This document shows positions 18,107 through 26,093 of a stretch of 64,000 bases of DNA, in pieces. How positions within the stretch are numbered: the first letter of the stretch is position 1; each line of letters begins with the position of its first letter. The notes under the pieces were generated by a model. It was not told the DNA's origin, searched no databases, and saw nothing but the letters and a program-made list of their open reading frames with translations. The DNA lies in contig JAISSW010000012.1 of assembly GCA_031272895.1 (NCBI GenBank), positions 1 to 64,000 of the forward strand, written 5' to 3'. This DNA comes from Clostridium sp. GTDB lineage: Bacteria > Bacillota > Clostridia > Oscillospirales > Acutalibacteraceae. A program made the position numbers and the translations under genes.

Positions 18107-18547
18107 TTACCGTGTAAAAAGCCAATATATAAGCCCGTAAAGCGCCGCCGCACCGCCGCCGTAGATCAAAACAGGACCTGCCAACTTAAAAATATTTGCG
18201 CCGGTACCCAAAATCCTGCCCTCCGACTGAAATTCCATTGCCGGTGAAACGACAGCGTTTGCAAAGCCGGTTATTGGGACTATGGTACCCGCACCGGCGT
18301 GGCGGGCTATTTTGTCGAAGACACCGCTCGCTGTCAACACGGCTGTTATGGCAATAAGCGTAATCGGCACCAAGGAGCGCACAAGCTCCTCCCCGGCGCC
18401 AAGGCGGCCGTAAAGCATTGCGAGCAGCTCCCCAAGCACGCAAATTGCGCCGCCGAAAGCAAACGCCTTCAGCATATTCTTCAATAATGGTGAATTCGGC
18501 GAAGCCTGCTCCACCATGCTCTTGTATTTCTCCGGCGTGGTTTTCAT
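18107..18547 (-). CDS. spoVAC: Stage V sporulation protein AC
   Basis: A protein of about 146 residues with several TM helices, matching SpoVAC of the SpoVA dipicolinate channel (B. subtilis SpoVAC has 150 residues). SpoVAC forms a mechanosensitive-type pore in the spore inner membrane. Recognisable blocks are TPEKYKSMVEQASPNSPL near the start and TIVPITGFANAVVSPAMEF. The ATG at 18547 is preferred: GGAGGAG lies eight bases ahead, while the in-frame GTG at 18556 (GTGA overlap with spoVT) touches that ribosome site. Neighbours spoVT and spoVAD confirm the identity. Confidence 0.92.
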   Translation of the reverse strand: MKTTPEKYKSMVEQASPNSPLLKNMLKAFAFGGAICVLGELLAMLYGRLGAGEELVRSLVPITLIAITAVLTASGVFDKIARHAGAGTIVPITGFANAVVSPAMEFQSEGRILGTGANIFKLAGPVLIYGGGAAALYGLIYWLFTR

Positions 18548-18552
18548 TGCGC

Positions 18553-19092
18553 TCACTCCTCCATCTGCTTGCCAAAGAAGGCCGCGGCAACCTGCGCCAG
18601 CTTGCTGTCTGTCTGAGAGGGATATGCGCCGTCCTCCGGCAACAAAAGTATAACCGCCCCCAGCACGTCGCCGGAGCCTATAATCGGATAAACTATGGCG
18701 GCCTCACGCTCCAAGCCCTCTAGCGGGCGCAGTGAATCTCCGCCCTCTACCGCCGCCCAGCCGGCACGCTGCTCCATTACCGCCTCCAACGCGGAGCTTA
18801 CGCGCCTCTCGAGCACCTCCTTGCGCGGCAAGCCTGCGCAAGCCACGGCCGTATCCCTGTCCGTAACAACCACGGGCAGTCCCGTGCCCTTATGCAAAAC
18901 CTCGGCGTAACGGTCTGTAACGCCGTTTATTTCCCCTATGGGCGAATATTTTTTGAAGATAACCTCACCGTCCGTGTCGGTGTAAATTTCCAGCGGGTCG
19001 CCTTCTCTTATGCGCATTGTGCGGCGAATCTCCTTTGGGATTACCACCCGCCCAAGGTCGTCTATTCTTCTTACAATACCCGTTGCTTTCAC
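18553..19092 (-). CDS. spoVT: Stage V sporulation regulator SpoVT (AbrB plus GAF)
   Basis: A protein of about 179 residues: an AbrB swapped-hairpin DNA-binding domain (KATGIVRRIDDLGRVVIPKE, then IRRTMRIREGDPLEI) and a C-terminal GAF-like domain. SpoVT adjusts sigma-G-dependent genes in the forespore. The GTG at 19092 (VKATGIV) is the family start and has AAAGGGG eight bases upstream; the TTG at 19098 would add two residues. The stop overlaps the alternative spoVAC start, so spoVT heads the run spoVT-spoVAC-spoVAD-orf56-glucan synthase. In B. subtilis spoVT is not linked to spoVA, so this arrangement is of interest. Confidence 0.93.
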   Translation of the reverse strand: MKATGIVRRIDDLGRVVIPKEIRRTMRIREGDPLEIYTDTDGEVIFKKYSPIGEINGVTDRYAEVLHKGTGLPVVVTDRDTAVACAGLPRKEVLERRVSSALEAVMEQRAGWAAVEGGDSLRPLEGLEREAAIVYPIIGSGDVLGAVILLLPEDGAYPSQTDSKLAQVAAAFFGKQMEE

Positions 19093-19096
19093 GCAC

Positions 19097-19125
19097 AAAA
19101 CCCCTTTGCATCAGCTTGCAAGGGG
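19097..19125 (-). terminator. Hairpin terminator of the aminotransferase gene, overlapping the spoVT ribosome site
   Basis: On the minus strand CCCCTTGCA AGCTGA TGCAAAGGGG is followed by TTTT. The 3' arm AAAGGGG is also the spoVT ribosome site. Read-through from upstream would thus end or hide the ribosome site, while a transcript starting at the putative sigma-G promoter would lack most of the 5' arm. Confidence 0.55.
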
Positions 19126-19154
19126 TAGTATTTGCCGTTTTTGGGCATTTATGC
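19126..19154 (-). promoter_or_regulatory. Candidate sigma-G (or sigma-F) promoter for the spoVT-spoVA-glucan synthase run
   Basis: On the minus strand GCATA (19150-19154), 17 bases, then AATACTA (19126-19132). This resembles the B. subtilis sigma-G pattern (GHATR, 17-18 bases, CATRHTA) with one mismatch in the -10. No sigma-A-type promoter is apparent in the same gap. Confidence 0.45.
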
Positions 19155-19199
19155 GGCCGGTTAACAGCGCTTGAAACACGGAAAAGTCAAGCTTTGAGC

Positions 19200-20399
19200 C
19201 TATCTTGCGGCAAAGCCGAAGTCCTCCGCCACCTCCCGCAGCAGCCCGACTCCCTTTACAATCTGCTCATCTGTGGGTGTGGAGAAATTAAGGCGAATAC
19301 AGTTGCTCGTGCCGCTTTGGTCAGCCAAAAAGGCGCTGCCCGGCACAACGGCGACGCGCTTTTGTGTGCAAGCCATACAGTACGCGGGCATATCAACTTT
19401 GCTCGGCAGGCTGCCCCAAACGAACAAGCCCCCCTGCGGACGGACATAGCTGAAAAAGCCGTCAAGCTGCTCGTCCAGCAGGTCACACATAAGCTTAAGC
19501 TTGCGGCGGTATACCTCCTGAATCCGTGCAATGTGCGCCTTTACGTCATACTCGGTCAGCCAGCGGTATACTATCATCTGCGTCAGCATGGAAGTATGTA
19601 CGTCGCCGGTTTGTTTGCCCACGGTCATCTTCGCCGCAAGCTCCGCCGGAGCAACGCAAAAGCCCGCCCGCAAGCCGGGCGAAAGTATTTTTGAGAACGA
19701 GCCGGCGTAAATCACTCGCCCGTCCGTGTCAAAGCTTTTAATTGAGGGTATGCTCTCCCCTGTCACACGCAAGTCCCCGTAGGGGTTGTCCTCAAGGATA
19801 ATCAGGTCATATTTTTGCGCCAAGGAATAAACAGCCCTGCGCTTTTCAAGGCTCATTGTGGCGCCGGTGGGGTTTTGGAAGTTGGGTATGGTGTAAAGGA
19901 AGCGCGCGTTTTTATTGGCTTTCATTGCTTTTTCAAGCGCAGAGATTTCAAGCCCGTCCGGTTCAATAGGCACACCGGCAAGCTTGGCGTTGTAAGCCCT
20001 GAAGCAGTTGAGGGAGCCAATGAAGGACGGGTCCTCGCAAAGCACAACGTCGCCCTCGTCGCAAAGCACCTTGCAGGCAAGGTCCATAACCTGCTGCGCC
20101 CCGCTTGTAATAATCACACTGTCGCCGTCCGCTCCCACGCCGTAATCCCTGCGCTGCCAGTCGCGTACAGCGTCAATCAGCGGCTCGTAGCCCTCCGTCA
20201 CCCCGTATTGCAGCGCCGCAACCGGGTTCTCTCCAAAAATCTTCGCGGTGATTTCCTTAACCTCGTCAACAGGGAAAGCCTCCGGCGCTGGGTTGCCCGC
20301 CGCAAAGCTGATAAGCCCCGGCACACTTGCGGCCTTCAAAATCTCGCGGATTGCGGACGGCTTTAGCGCCGAAATTTTCCTTGAAAAGCGGTATTCCAT
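19200..20399 (-). CDS. PLP-dependent aminotransferase, 2-aminoadipate/LysN or MocR type
   Basis: A class I/II fold-type I aminotransferase of 399 residues. Visible are the FAAGNPAPEAFP substrate loop, YTIPNFQNPTG, and GSFSKILSPGLRAGF, whose Lys binds PLP. The set matches the KAT/LysN-like (2-aminoadipate transaminase) group used for aromatic and branched amino acids. The start is the ATG at 20399, with AAGGAG six bases upstream; the longer frame to 20435 lacks a ribosome site. A consensus promoter at 20445-20474 makes it a single-gene unit. Exact substrate unknown. Confidence 0.8.
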   Translation of the reverse strand: MEYRFSRKISALKPSAIREILKAASVPGLISFAAGNPAPEAFPVDEVKEITAKIFGENPVAALQYGVTEGYEPLIDAVRDWQRRDYGVGADGDSVIITSGAQQVMDLACKVLCDEGDVVLCEDPSFIGSLNCFRAYNAKLAGVPIEPDGLEISALEKAMKANKNARFLYTIPNFQNPTGATMSLEKRRAVYSLAQKYDLIILEDNPYGDLRVTGESIPSIKSFDTDGRVIYAGSFSKILSPGLRAGFCVAPAELAAKMTVGKQTGDVHTSMLTQMIVYRWLTEYDVKAHIARIQEVYRRKLKLMCDLLDEQLDGFFSYVRPQGGLFVWGSLPSKVDMPAYCMACTQKRVAVVPGSAFLADQSGTSNCIRLNFSTPTDEQIVKGVGLLREVAEDFGFAAR

Positions 20400-20444
20400 C
20401 TTCTTCTCCTTGGGTATTTTTTCGTTATTAATCAATTATCTTTT

Positions 20445-20474
20445 ATTATATCACCACAGCGGGGGGAAAGTCAA
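20445..20474 (-). promoter_or_regulatory. Promoter of the aminotransferase gene
   Basis: On the minus strand TTGACT (20469-20474), an 18-base spacer, TATAAT (20445-20450). Confidence 0.7.
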
Positions 20475-20524
20475 CGGGAATGCGGGATAAGGAGAGGACG
20501 CGCAAGGCATGGACAACAAAGAGC

Positions 20525-21214
20525 TTACTTTCGCCTGCGCAGCTCAAAGCCGCGCAGCTCGGCGGAGATTACCGCGGTTTCCAGCTTGCGCACGCTTGAA
20601 AGCAGCAGCGGCACGCACAGCGGCATTAGCAGGCGGATTTTTTTGAATATGTTGCGGGTATCAAGCTCAACGCCGCGGGCCGTTTGCGCCTCCGTAATCT
20701 CCGCCATTTCCTCCGCGAAAACCGGGATAAACCGCATTGCCGTGCTGAAAGCAAACGCAAATTTATATGGCATATGCAGGCGGTTATAGAGCGAATCGGC
20801 AAGCGCAAGCGGCTTTGTTACACGCAGCATAAGCGCAAGCGGCACCGCCGAGGCAGTCAGCCTAAGGCAAAGGATTAGCCCAATCAGCGCCGCGTCAAGG
20901 GTTATATACCAGTTTTTTGCCTCCCAAAGCACCCAGCGCAGCTCGCCGTCATGGTAGCTGACGATTTGGATAACAAACAGCAGCGAACAGAATTTAAGCA
21001 GACCCCAAAGGCTTTTCAGTGTCCAGCCGCCAAGCCCGCAGGAGAAGCCAATGAGAACCTCCGCCGCCATAATCCAAAGCAGCACTATAATATTCCCCAC
21101 ATATGTTGGGGCAAAGGGTATAAAGCAGGCGATTGACATCAGCAGCGCTATACCAACCTTGGCGGTCGGGTCCAGCCTATGCAGAAAAGAATTCCCCGGA
21201 AAGTATGTCAGCAT
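20525..21214 (-). CDS. ECF transporter T component (EcfT)
   Basis: A 229-residue membrane protein of the EcfT (CbiQ-like) family. It starts YFPGNSFLHRLDPTAKV, has several TM helices, and carries the coupling-helix motif QTARGVELDT plus a late LLLSSVRKLE block. It couples two ATPases to a substrate-specific S protein. The start lies 38 bases inside the upstream ATPase gene, showing tight coupling. It is the last gene of a unit that begins at trpB2. Confidence 0.88.
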   Translation of the reverse strand: MLTYFPGNSFLHRLDPTAKVGIALLMSIACFIPFAPTYVGNIIVLLWIMAAEVLIGFSCGLGGWTLKSLWGLLKFCSLLFVIQIVSYHDGELRWVLWEAKNWYITLDAALIGLILCLRLTASAVPLALMLRVTKPLALADSLYNRLHMPYKFAFAFSTAMRFIPVFAEEMAEITEAQTARGVELDTRNIFKKIRLLMPLCVPLLLSSVRKLETAVISAELRGFELRRRK

Positions 21215-21848
21215 CGACTATTTCCCCTTTCTCCAAAAATATCGCTCGGTCGGCGTAGCTGCGGGCAAGCTCCATGTCATGGGTTATCAGCAGCACGGCG
21301 GCGTTATTTTGCTTCTGCCGCCGCTTAACGGCGTCCATCAGCTGGTGAGCCTCGCCGTCGTCTAACCCTACGGTTGGCTCGTCAAGCAGCATTAGCTTAG
21401 GGTTACAGACCAGCACGGACGCCAGCGCCACCCGCTGCCTTTCCCCCCTTGAAAGTGTGAATGGGTCGTCGTTCAGCGCAAAATCGGGTATGCGGAACTC
21501 CTCGTAGCTTTGCAGGGTCGGTATGCCGTGCAGCTTCATACCAAACTCAATTTCCTCACGGATTGTTTTGTTGAAAATCTGCCTGTCCGGGTTTTGGAAC
21601 AGGAACCCCACCTCTTTGGCAATAACTGAGGTTTTAACCTGGCGGGTATCCTTGCCGCAAACGCTTACCCGCCCGCTGCTTGGCTTAAGCAAGCCGTTGC
21701 AAAGCCGCAGGCAGGTTGATTTCCCCGCGCCGTTTTCCCCAAGCAGAACAACAAACTCACCCTGAGCAACACTGAAGCTTACGTTCCGCAGTATTTGCCT
21801 TTCGCCAAAGGCAAAGCCCACGCCGCTGAATTCAAGGATTTGTGACAT
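21177..21848 (-). CDS. ECF transporter ATP-binding protein (second ATPase)
   Basis: A 223-residue ABC ATPase: Walker A GENGAGKST, Q-loop FLFQNPDRQIF (typical of ECF ATPases), signature LSRGERQRVALA (a variant of LSGGQ), Walker B LMLLDEPTVGLD and switch His in LLITHD. It energises uptake together with the neighbouring ATPase and EcfT. It overlaps both neighbours (17 bases with the first ATPase, 38 with ecfT). Confidence 0.88.
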   Translation of the reverse strand: MSQILEFSGVGFAFGERQILRNVSFSVAQGEFVVLLGENGAGKSTCLRLCNGLLKPSSGRVSVCGKDTRQVKTSVIAKEVGFLFQNPDRQIFNKTIREEIEFGMKLHGIPTLQSYEEFRIPDFALNDDPFTLSRGERQRVALASVLVCNPKLMLLDEPTVGLDDGEAHQLMDAVKRRQKQNNAAVLLITHDMELARSYADRAIFLEKGEIVDADILSGEFFSA

Positions 21849-22509
21849 TGCCCTCTCCCTCCATTACAAGCACCCGCCCGCAGTATTCATGCAGCAGTGC
21901 GGCATTTTTTTCAGCAACAACAATGGTTATCCCTTGGGCGTTGAGCAGCTTCAGCGTTTCAAAAACCTGCCGCTTGGAGGGCGGGTCAAGCTCACCCGTG
22001 GGCTCGTCAAGCAGCAGCAAACGCGGGCGCAGCGCGAGTATTGACGCAATGGCTACCTTACGCTTTTGCCCGCCGGAAAGCTCACGGATTATGCGGTTGC
22101 GCAGCGGCAAAATTCCGCAGGAGCTGCAGGCGTCGGTCAGGCGCTGCTCATACTCCTCCTTGGGTACGCCAAAGTTATTAAGCCCAAAGCGCAGCTCGTC
22201 CTCAACCTCCACAGCCACAAACTGGCTCTCGGTATCCTGCATAACAAGCCCCACCTCGCGGGCAAGCTCAACGGGCTTGGTGTCTATTGTGTCCTTGCCG
22301 AAAACCGTAAGCGCCCCATAGAAATCGCCCTTAAGGTAATGCGGCACCGCGCCCGCCATGGCGTAAAGCAAGGTTGACTTGCCTGTGCCGCCGCTGCCCG
22401 TAACACCCAAAAGCTCCCCCTCGTCAATGCCAAGAGAAACTGAGTTAAGGGCGTTGCGCTCCGCGCCGGAATAACGGAAGCTGACATTATTGAAATTGAC
22501 CGCTTGCAC
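21832..22509 (-). CDS. ECF transporter ATP-binding protein (first ATPase)
   Basis: A 225-residue ABC ATPase with Walker A GSGGTGKSTLL, Q-loop VMQDTESQFV, signature LSGGQKRKVAIA and Walker B LLLLDEPTGELD. In the switch region ITIVVAEKN the usual His is replaced (E-K), which occurs in one ATPase of some asymmetric pairs; if so, the second ATPase would carry most hydrolysis. The start is the GTG at 22509 with GGAGG seven bases upstream; the longer frame to 22593 overlaps the S gene and lacks a ribosome site. Confidence 0.85.
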   Translation of the reverse strand: MQAVNFNNVSFRYSGAERNALNSVSLGIDEGELLGVTGSGGTGKSTLLYAMAGAVPHYLKGDFYGALTVFGKDTIDTKPVELAREVGLVMQDTESQFVAVEVEDELRFGLNNFGVPKEEYEQRLTDACSSCGILPLRNRIIRELSGGQKRKVAIASILALRPRLLLLDEPTGELDPPSKRQVFETLKLLNAQGITIVVAEKNAALLHEYCGRVLVMEGEGNVTNP

Positions 22510-22576
22510 CTTTTTGCCTCCAAAGGACAGAATGCGCGCGGAGCACGACCGGGTGCCATGCTCCGCGCAAGTGGGC

Positions 22577-23269
22577 TTATTTTTTGAGTACACGCTTGAG
22601 TGCAGGATAAAGCACTGTGACTATCAGGGCGTTAATGCCCGCCGTGCCGAAGATAACCCCGCAGAAGATGATGATGTAGTTATCCGGAAGACTGATTGCC
22701 TTTTCCATGCCGGGCAGCTTTACGCCAAGCAGCGCATATTGCAGCGCGACAAAGCTGAAGCCGCTGAACAGGGTTGCAACAAAGGTTCCCGGCGCGGATT
22801 TCAGGATGATTTCCGCAGCAAGAGGCAGCCCCTTGCGTGTTTCCGTAATGGTACCGTCCTCGTTTTGCGCCTTGGTAATTACCGCCATGGGAATCATTGC
22901 AATGAAGCACATTGCCAGCGCGCCGATAAGCTCCGAACCGAAGTTGATGAGCGGCGTCGCCGGGCTGATTTGGTTAAGCGCCCCCGCCAGCAAACCGATA
23001 ACCGCGGACTCCCCCACGAACAGCAGGTTGAGCTTTTTGGGCTTGATGAGTAAAATCGCAAGGCAATACATGGCGATTATGAAATTCGGCTTGATTGCGC
23101 CGCCTGTTGCTGTTGCAATCATTGTGCCAACCGTTGTTTTAAGTACCTGCCCCGCCGCAAGCAGAATTGCCGCAAGCAGGAGGTCGAACAGCTTGATTCC
23201 GCTTTTTTCTTCGCCGGCTACAATACGGCGACCGTCCGCGGCGACGGTGATGTTTTTATTCTCAGACAT
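22577..23269 (-). CDS. ECF transporter S component, probably for tryptophan or a precursor
   Basis: A 230-residue hydrophobic protein of about six TM helices, preceded by a soluble N-terminus of about 25 residues. Its size and GTMIATATGGAIKPNF-type loops are consistent with S components. Specificity is deduced from context: it lies 26 bases after trpB2, shares the T-box leader with UGG specifier, and is followed by its own two ATPases and T component. A tryptophan, indole or related-metabolite role therefore follows, but the ligand is not shown by sequence alone. Confidence 0.75.
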   Translation of the reverse strand: MSENKNITVAADGRRIVAGEEKSGIKLFDLLLAAILLAAGQVLKTTVGTMIATATGGAIKPNFIIAMYCLAILLIKPKKLNLLFVGESAVIGLLAGALNQISPATPLINFGSELIGALAMCFIAMIPMAVITKAQNEDGTITETRKGLPLAAEIILKSAPGTFVATLFSGFSFVALQYALLGVKLPGMEKAISLPDNYIIIFCGVIFGTAGINALIVTVLYPALKRVLKK

Positions 23270-23295
23270 GATTTTATCCTTTCAATTTTTGTTTA

Positions 23296-24660
23296 TTAAA
23301 GACCGAGCTGCGGCAGCGTATCAAAGCCTGCCTGCAGGGTTTCCTCTGTGGGGATATTGTCGTCCATTGCGCCGGATTGGTAATCCATGTATGCCTGCAT
23401 ATCGAAGTAGCCTGTGCCGGACAAGCCGAAGAGGATTGTTTTTGCCTCGCCGCTTTCCTTGCAGCGCAGTGCCTCATCGATTGCCCCGCGAATTGCGTGT
23501 GAGCTTTCCGGAGCGGGGAGCGTACCCTCGCTGCGGGCAAAGAGCGTCGCCGCTTCGAATACCGCACGCTGCGGCACGCTGATTGCGTCCAAAACACCAT
23601 CGTCATAAAGTTGGGAGAGTGTGGTGTTCATGCCGTGGTAGCGCAAGCCGCCGGCGTGGTTGGCGTGGGGCTTAAAGCCACTGCCAAGGGTGTACATCTT
23701 GATTAGCGGCGTCGTCTTTGCCACATCGCCGAAGTCGTAGGCGTATTTGCCGCGGGTAAGGCTTGGGCAGGACGCAGGCTCAACCGCCACAAGGCGCGGG
23801 TCTGCCTTGCCGGTAAGCTTGTCCTCGATATAGCCGGCAAGCAGCCCGCCAAGGTTTGAGCCGCCGCCCGCGCAGCCGATTACCACATCCGGGTATTCGC
23901 CAATGCTGTCCATTGCGGCGCGTGCCTCAAGACCGATAATGCTTTGGTGCAGCAGGACGTGCGACAGCACCGAGCCAAGGACGTAGCGGCAGTTCTCGGT
24001 GGTCATTGCCACCTCAAGCGCCTCAGAGATTGCGTTGCCCAGGGAACCGTTGGTATTCGGGTCCGCCGCAAGCGCTGCCCGCCCCGCGTTTGTTGTATTG
24101 GAGGGCGACGGCGTGAGCTTTGCGCCGTAGGTCTGAATAACGGCTTTGCGGTAGGGCTTTTGTTCGCTGGAAACCTTAACCATGTAAACAGACAGCGGAA
24201 TGTTATAATACGCGCACGCCATAGCCATGGCGGTACCCCACTGCCCCGCGCCTGTTTCGGTCGTCAGGGAGCTAAGTCCCTGTTTTTTTGCGTAATACGC
24301 CTGTGCTATTGCCGAGTTGAGCTTGTGTGAGCCGCTGGTGTTTGTCCCCTCGAATTTGTAGTAGATTTTTGCCGGTGTGCCAAGGGCTTTTTCCAATGAG
24401 TAGGCACGGACGAGCGGAGAGGGGCGCATCATGCGGTAGAAGTCCATCACCTCACCCGGGATTGTGATGTGCTTTTCCGTGGAAAGCTCCTGCCTTGCCA
24501 GCTCCTCCACAAACACATGGGAAAGCTCGTCAAGGGTTACCGGCTGCAAGGTCCCGGGGTGAAGAATCGGCGGCAGCTTGGGTACAATCGCGCGCAGATT
24601 CAGGTAGGCATCCGGGATTTGGCTTTCGCTCAGGTAGGTTTTGTAAGGGATTGTTTTCAT
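23296..24660 (-). CDS. trpB2: TrpB-like PLP enzyme (TrpB2, tryptophan synthase beta)
   Basis: A 454-residue protein of the TrpB2 group, longer than TrpB1 (about 400). It has the N-terminal extension typical of TrpB2 (RAIVPKLPPILHPGT), the PLP lysine in GTNTSGSHKLNSAIAQ, ETGAGQWGTA, and the phosphate loop GCAGGGSN. It makes tryptophan from serine and indole. No trpA or other trp genes are near, so it may use free indole. The start is the ATG at 24660 with AAGGAG eight bases upstream. Expression is controlled by the Trp T-box at 24722-25004. Confidence 0.9.
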   Translation of the reverse strand: MKTIPYKTYLSESQIPDAYLNLRAIVPKLPPILHPGTLQPVTLDELSHVFVEELARQELSTEKHITIPGEVMDFYRMMRPSPLVRAYSLEKALGTPAKIYYKFEGTNTSGSHKLNSAIAQAYYAKKQGLSSLTTETGAGQWGTAMAMACAYYNIPLSVYMVKVSSEQKPYRKAVIQTYGAKLTPSPSNTTNAGRAALAADPNTNGSLGNAISEALEVAMTTENCRYVLGSVLSHVLLHQSIIGLEARAAMDSIGEYPDVVIGCAGGGSNLGGLLAGYIEDKLTGKADPRLVAVEPASCPSLTRGKYAYDFGDVAKTTPLIKMYTLGSGFKPHANHAGGLRYHGMNTTLSQLYDDGVLDAISVPQRAVFEAATLFARSEGTLPAPESSHAIRGAIDEALRCKESGEAKTILFGLSGTGYFDMQAYMDYQSGAMDDNIPTEETLQAGFDTLPQLGL

Positions 24661-24721
24661 CGTGGACACTCCTTTTTTCTTGCCTTGCGGCATGGTGTGT
24701 GCCGAATGGGAATCAACCGGT

Positions 24722-25004
24722 AAACTAAAAGCCCCTGCAAGTCACGTTAACCTGCAGGGACAGTTCTTACACTGTTGGCCACCCATCGCTCCTTTGGGAG
24801 CGCGATTTACTTCCGCGTACCGGCATACGCGCCCATTGTCTTACGGATTGGGATTCCGTCGGGCATTACTCACGCGCAAGCGCTTTCCTCCCGCCCTCGG
24901 CAGTCCATTCACGTTTTGCCCGCTTGTGCCGCTTTCCCACTGTCGGCGGCTCTCTTTGACGCGCTGCAAAGGCTACTACTCTGCTTCATCGGTTTGTAAG
25001 GGGG
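24722..25004 (-). promoter_or_regulatory. T-box riboswitch, tRNA-Trp specific
   Basis: The transcribed strand has a stem I region with AGAGAGCCG...AGTGGGAAAGCGGC and a specifier segment GTGAATGGACTG, whose TGG (24905-24907) is the Trp codon. Near the 3' end GGGTGGCC (24777-24784) is the T-box; its UGGC pairs with the GCCA end of tRNA-Trp, which has G73. ACAGT/ACTGT and GGG/CCC form the antiterminator. The competing terminator is CCCTGCAGG...CTTGCAGGGG (24732-24759), followed by CTTTTAGTTT. Uncharged tRNA-Trp would allow transcription of trpB2 and the ECF transporter. Confidence 0.9.
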
Positions 25005-25033
25005 AGTATAGCACATTCCGAAGGATTTGTCAA
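25005..25033 (-). promoter_or_regulatory. Promoter of the T-box/trpB2 operon
   Basis: On the minus strand TTGACA (25028-25033), 17 bases, TATACT (25005-25010), with TGTGC before the -10. Confidence 0.85.
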
Positions 25034-25093
25034 GCGTTTTTTGAAAAAAACTTTTGGCATTCTTCTGAGTAAGGGCACACAAGCCCAAAAGAA

Positions 25094-25125
25094 AACCCGC
25101 CGAAGCCCCAAAAAGCCGGCGGGTT
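25094..25125 (-). terminator. Terminator of fba
   Basis: On the minus strand AACCCGCCGG, a short loop and CGGCGGGTT followed by TTCTTTT, 20 bases past the fba stop. Confidence 0.8.
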
Positions 25126-25145
25126 ATTATTGTTGTGCCTTGCCC

Positions 25146-26009
25146 TTATGCCTTGCCTACACAGCCGAAGAGCGTCATTTTCTCCTTAACCGTCGCCTTG
25201 ATTGCCTCGACGCCCGGCGCAAGCAGCTTGCGCGGGTCAAAGCCCTTGCCCTGCAGGTCCTTACCCGCTTCAATATAGCCCCTTGTAGCCGCCGCAAAGG
25301 CAAGTTGGCACTCGGTGTTCACGTTGATTTTGCTGACGCCAAGCTCAATGGCGCGCTTAATCATATCCTCCGGGATACCCGTGCCACCGTGCAGAACCAA
25401 AGGCATTTCGCCCGTCAGCTCCTGAATGGCAGCCAAGGCGTTAAAGTCCAAGCCCGCCCAGTTTTCGGGGTATTTGCCGTGGATATTGCCTATGCCTGCC
25501 GCCAGCATTGTTACGCCAAGATCTGCAATCTGCTTACATTCCTTCGGGTCCGCAACCTCTCCCGCGCCGATAACTCCGTCCTCTTCGCCGCCAATGCTGC
25601 CAACCTCCGCCTCAAGGGAGATTCCCCGTTCGCCGGTAACACGCACCAGCTCGCGGGTTTTCTCGATGTTTTCCTCAATCGGGTAATGGGAGCCATCGAA
25701 CATGACGCTGGAAAAACCCGCGTCCATGCAGGCATAGCAGGCCTCGTAGCCGCCGTGGTCAAGGTGGAGCGCCACCGGAACGGTAATGCCCAAGCCCTCA
25801 ATCATTGCTTTCACCATATCCGCAACGGTTTTGAACCCGCACATATATTTACCGGCACCCTCGCTGACACCAAGTATGATAGGCGCGTTCAGCTCCTGGG
25901 CTGTTTGCAGCGCCGCCTTGGTCCATTCAAGGTTGTTGATGTTGATTTGCGGCACGGCATAATGCCCTGCCTTTGCTTTAACAAGCATATCCTTAGCGGA
26001 AACGTACAT
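25146..26009 (-). CDS. fba: Class II fructose-bisphosphate aldolase
   Basis: A 287-residue zinc-dependent aldolase that cleaves fructose-1,6-bisphosphate in glycolysis. Zinc ligands appear in VALHLDHGG and GIGNIHGKYP and in VLHGGTGIP; KINVNTECQ is the conserved phosphate-binding block. AAGGAG seven bases before the ATG at 26009 decides against the longer frame to 26054. It follows secG by 84 bases with a terminator in between. Confidence 0.93.
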   Translation of the reverse strand: MYVSAKDMLVKAKAGHYAVPQININNLEWTKAALQTAQELNAPIILGVSEGAGKYMCGFKTVADMVKAMIEGLGITVPVALHLDHGGYEACYACMDAGFSSVMFDGSHYPIEENIEKTRELVRVTGERGISLEAEVGSIGGEEDGVIGAGEVADPKECKQIADLGVTMLAAGIGNIHGKYPENWAGLDFNALAAIQELTGEMPLVLHGGTGIPEDMIKRAIELGVSKINVNTECQLAFAAATRGYIEAGKDLQGKGFDPRKLLAPGVEAIKATVKEKMTLFGCVGKA

Positions 26010-26046
26010 TAGTTTACTCCTTATCTTTACTTTTACGGTCGAAAAC

Positions 26047-26085
26047 AAAAGCACGGGCGTATGCTCGGCTTGCCCCTTGCTTTTG
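26047..26085 (-). terminator. Terminator between secG and fba
   Basis: On the minus strand AAAAGCAAGGG and CCCGTGCTTTT form an imperfect stem, followed by GTTTT. Confidence 0.55.
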
Positions 26086-26093
26086 GCTTACGT

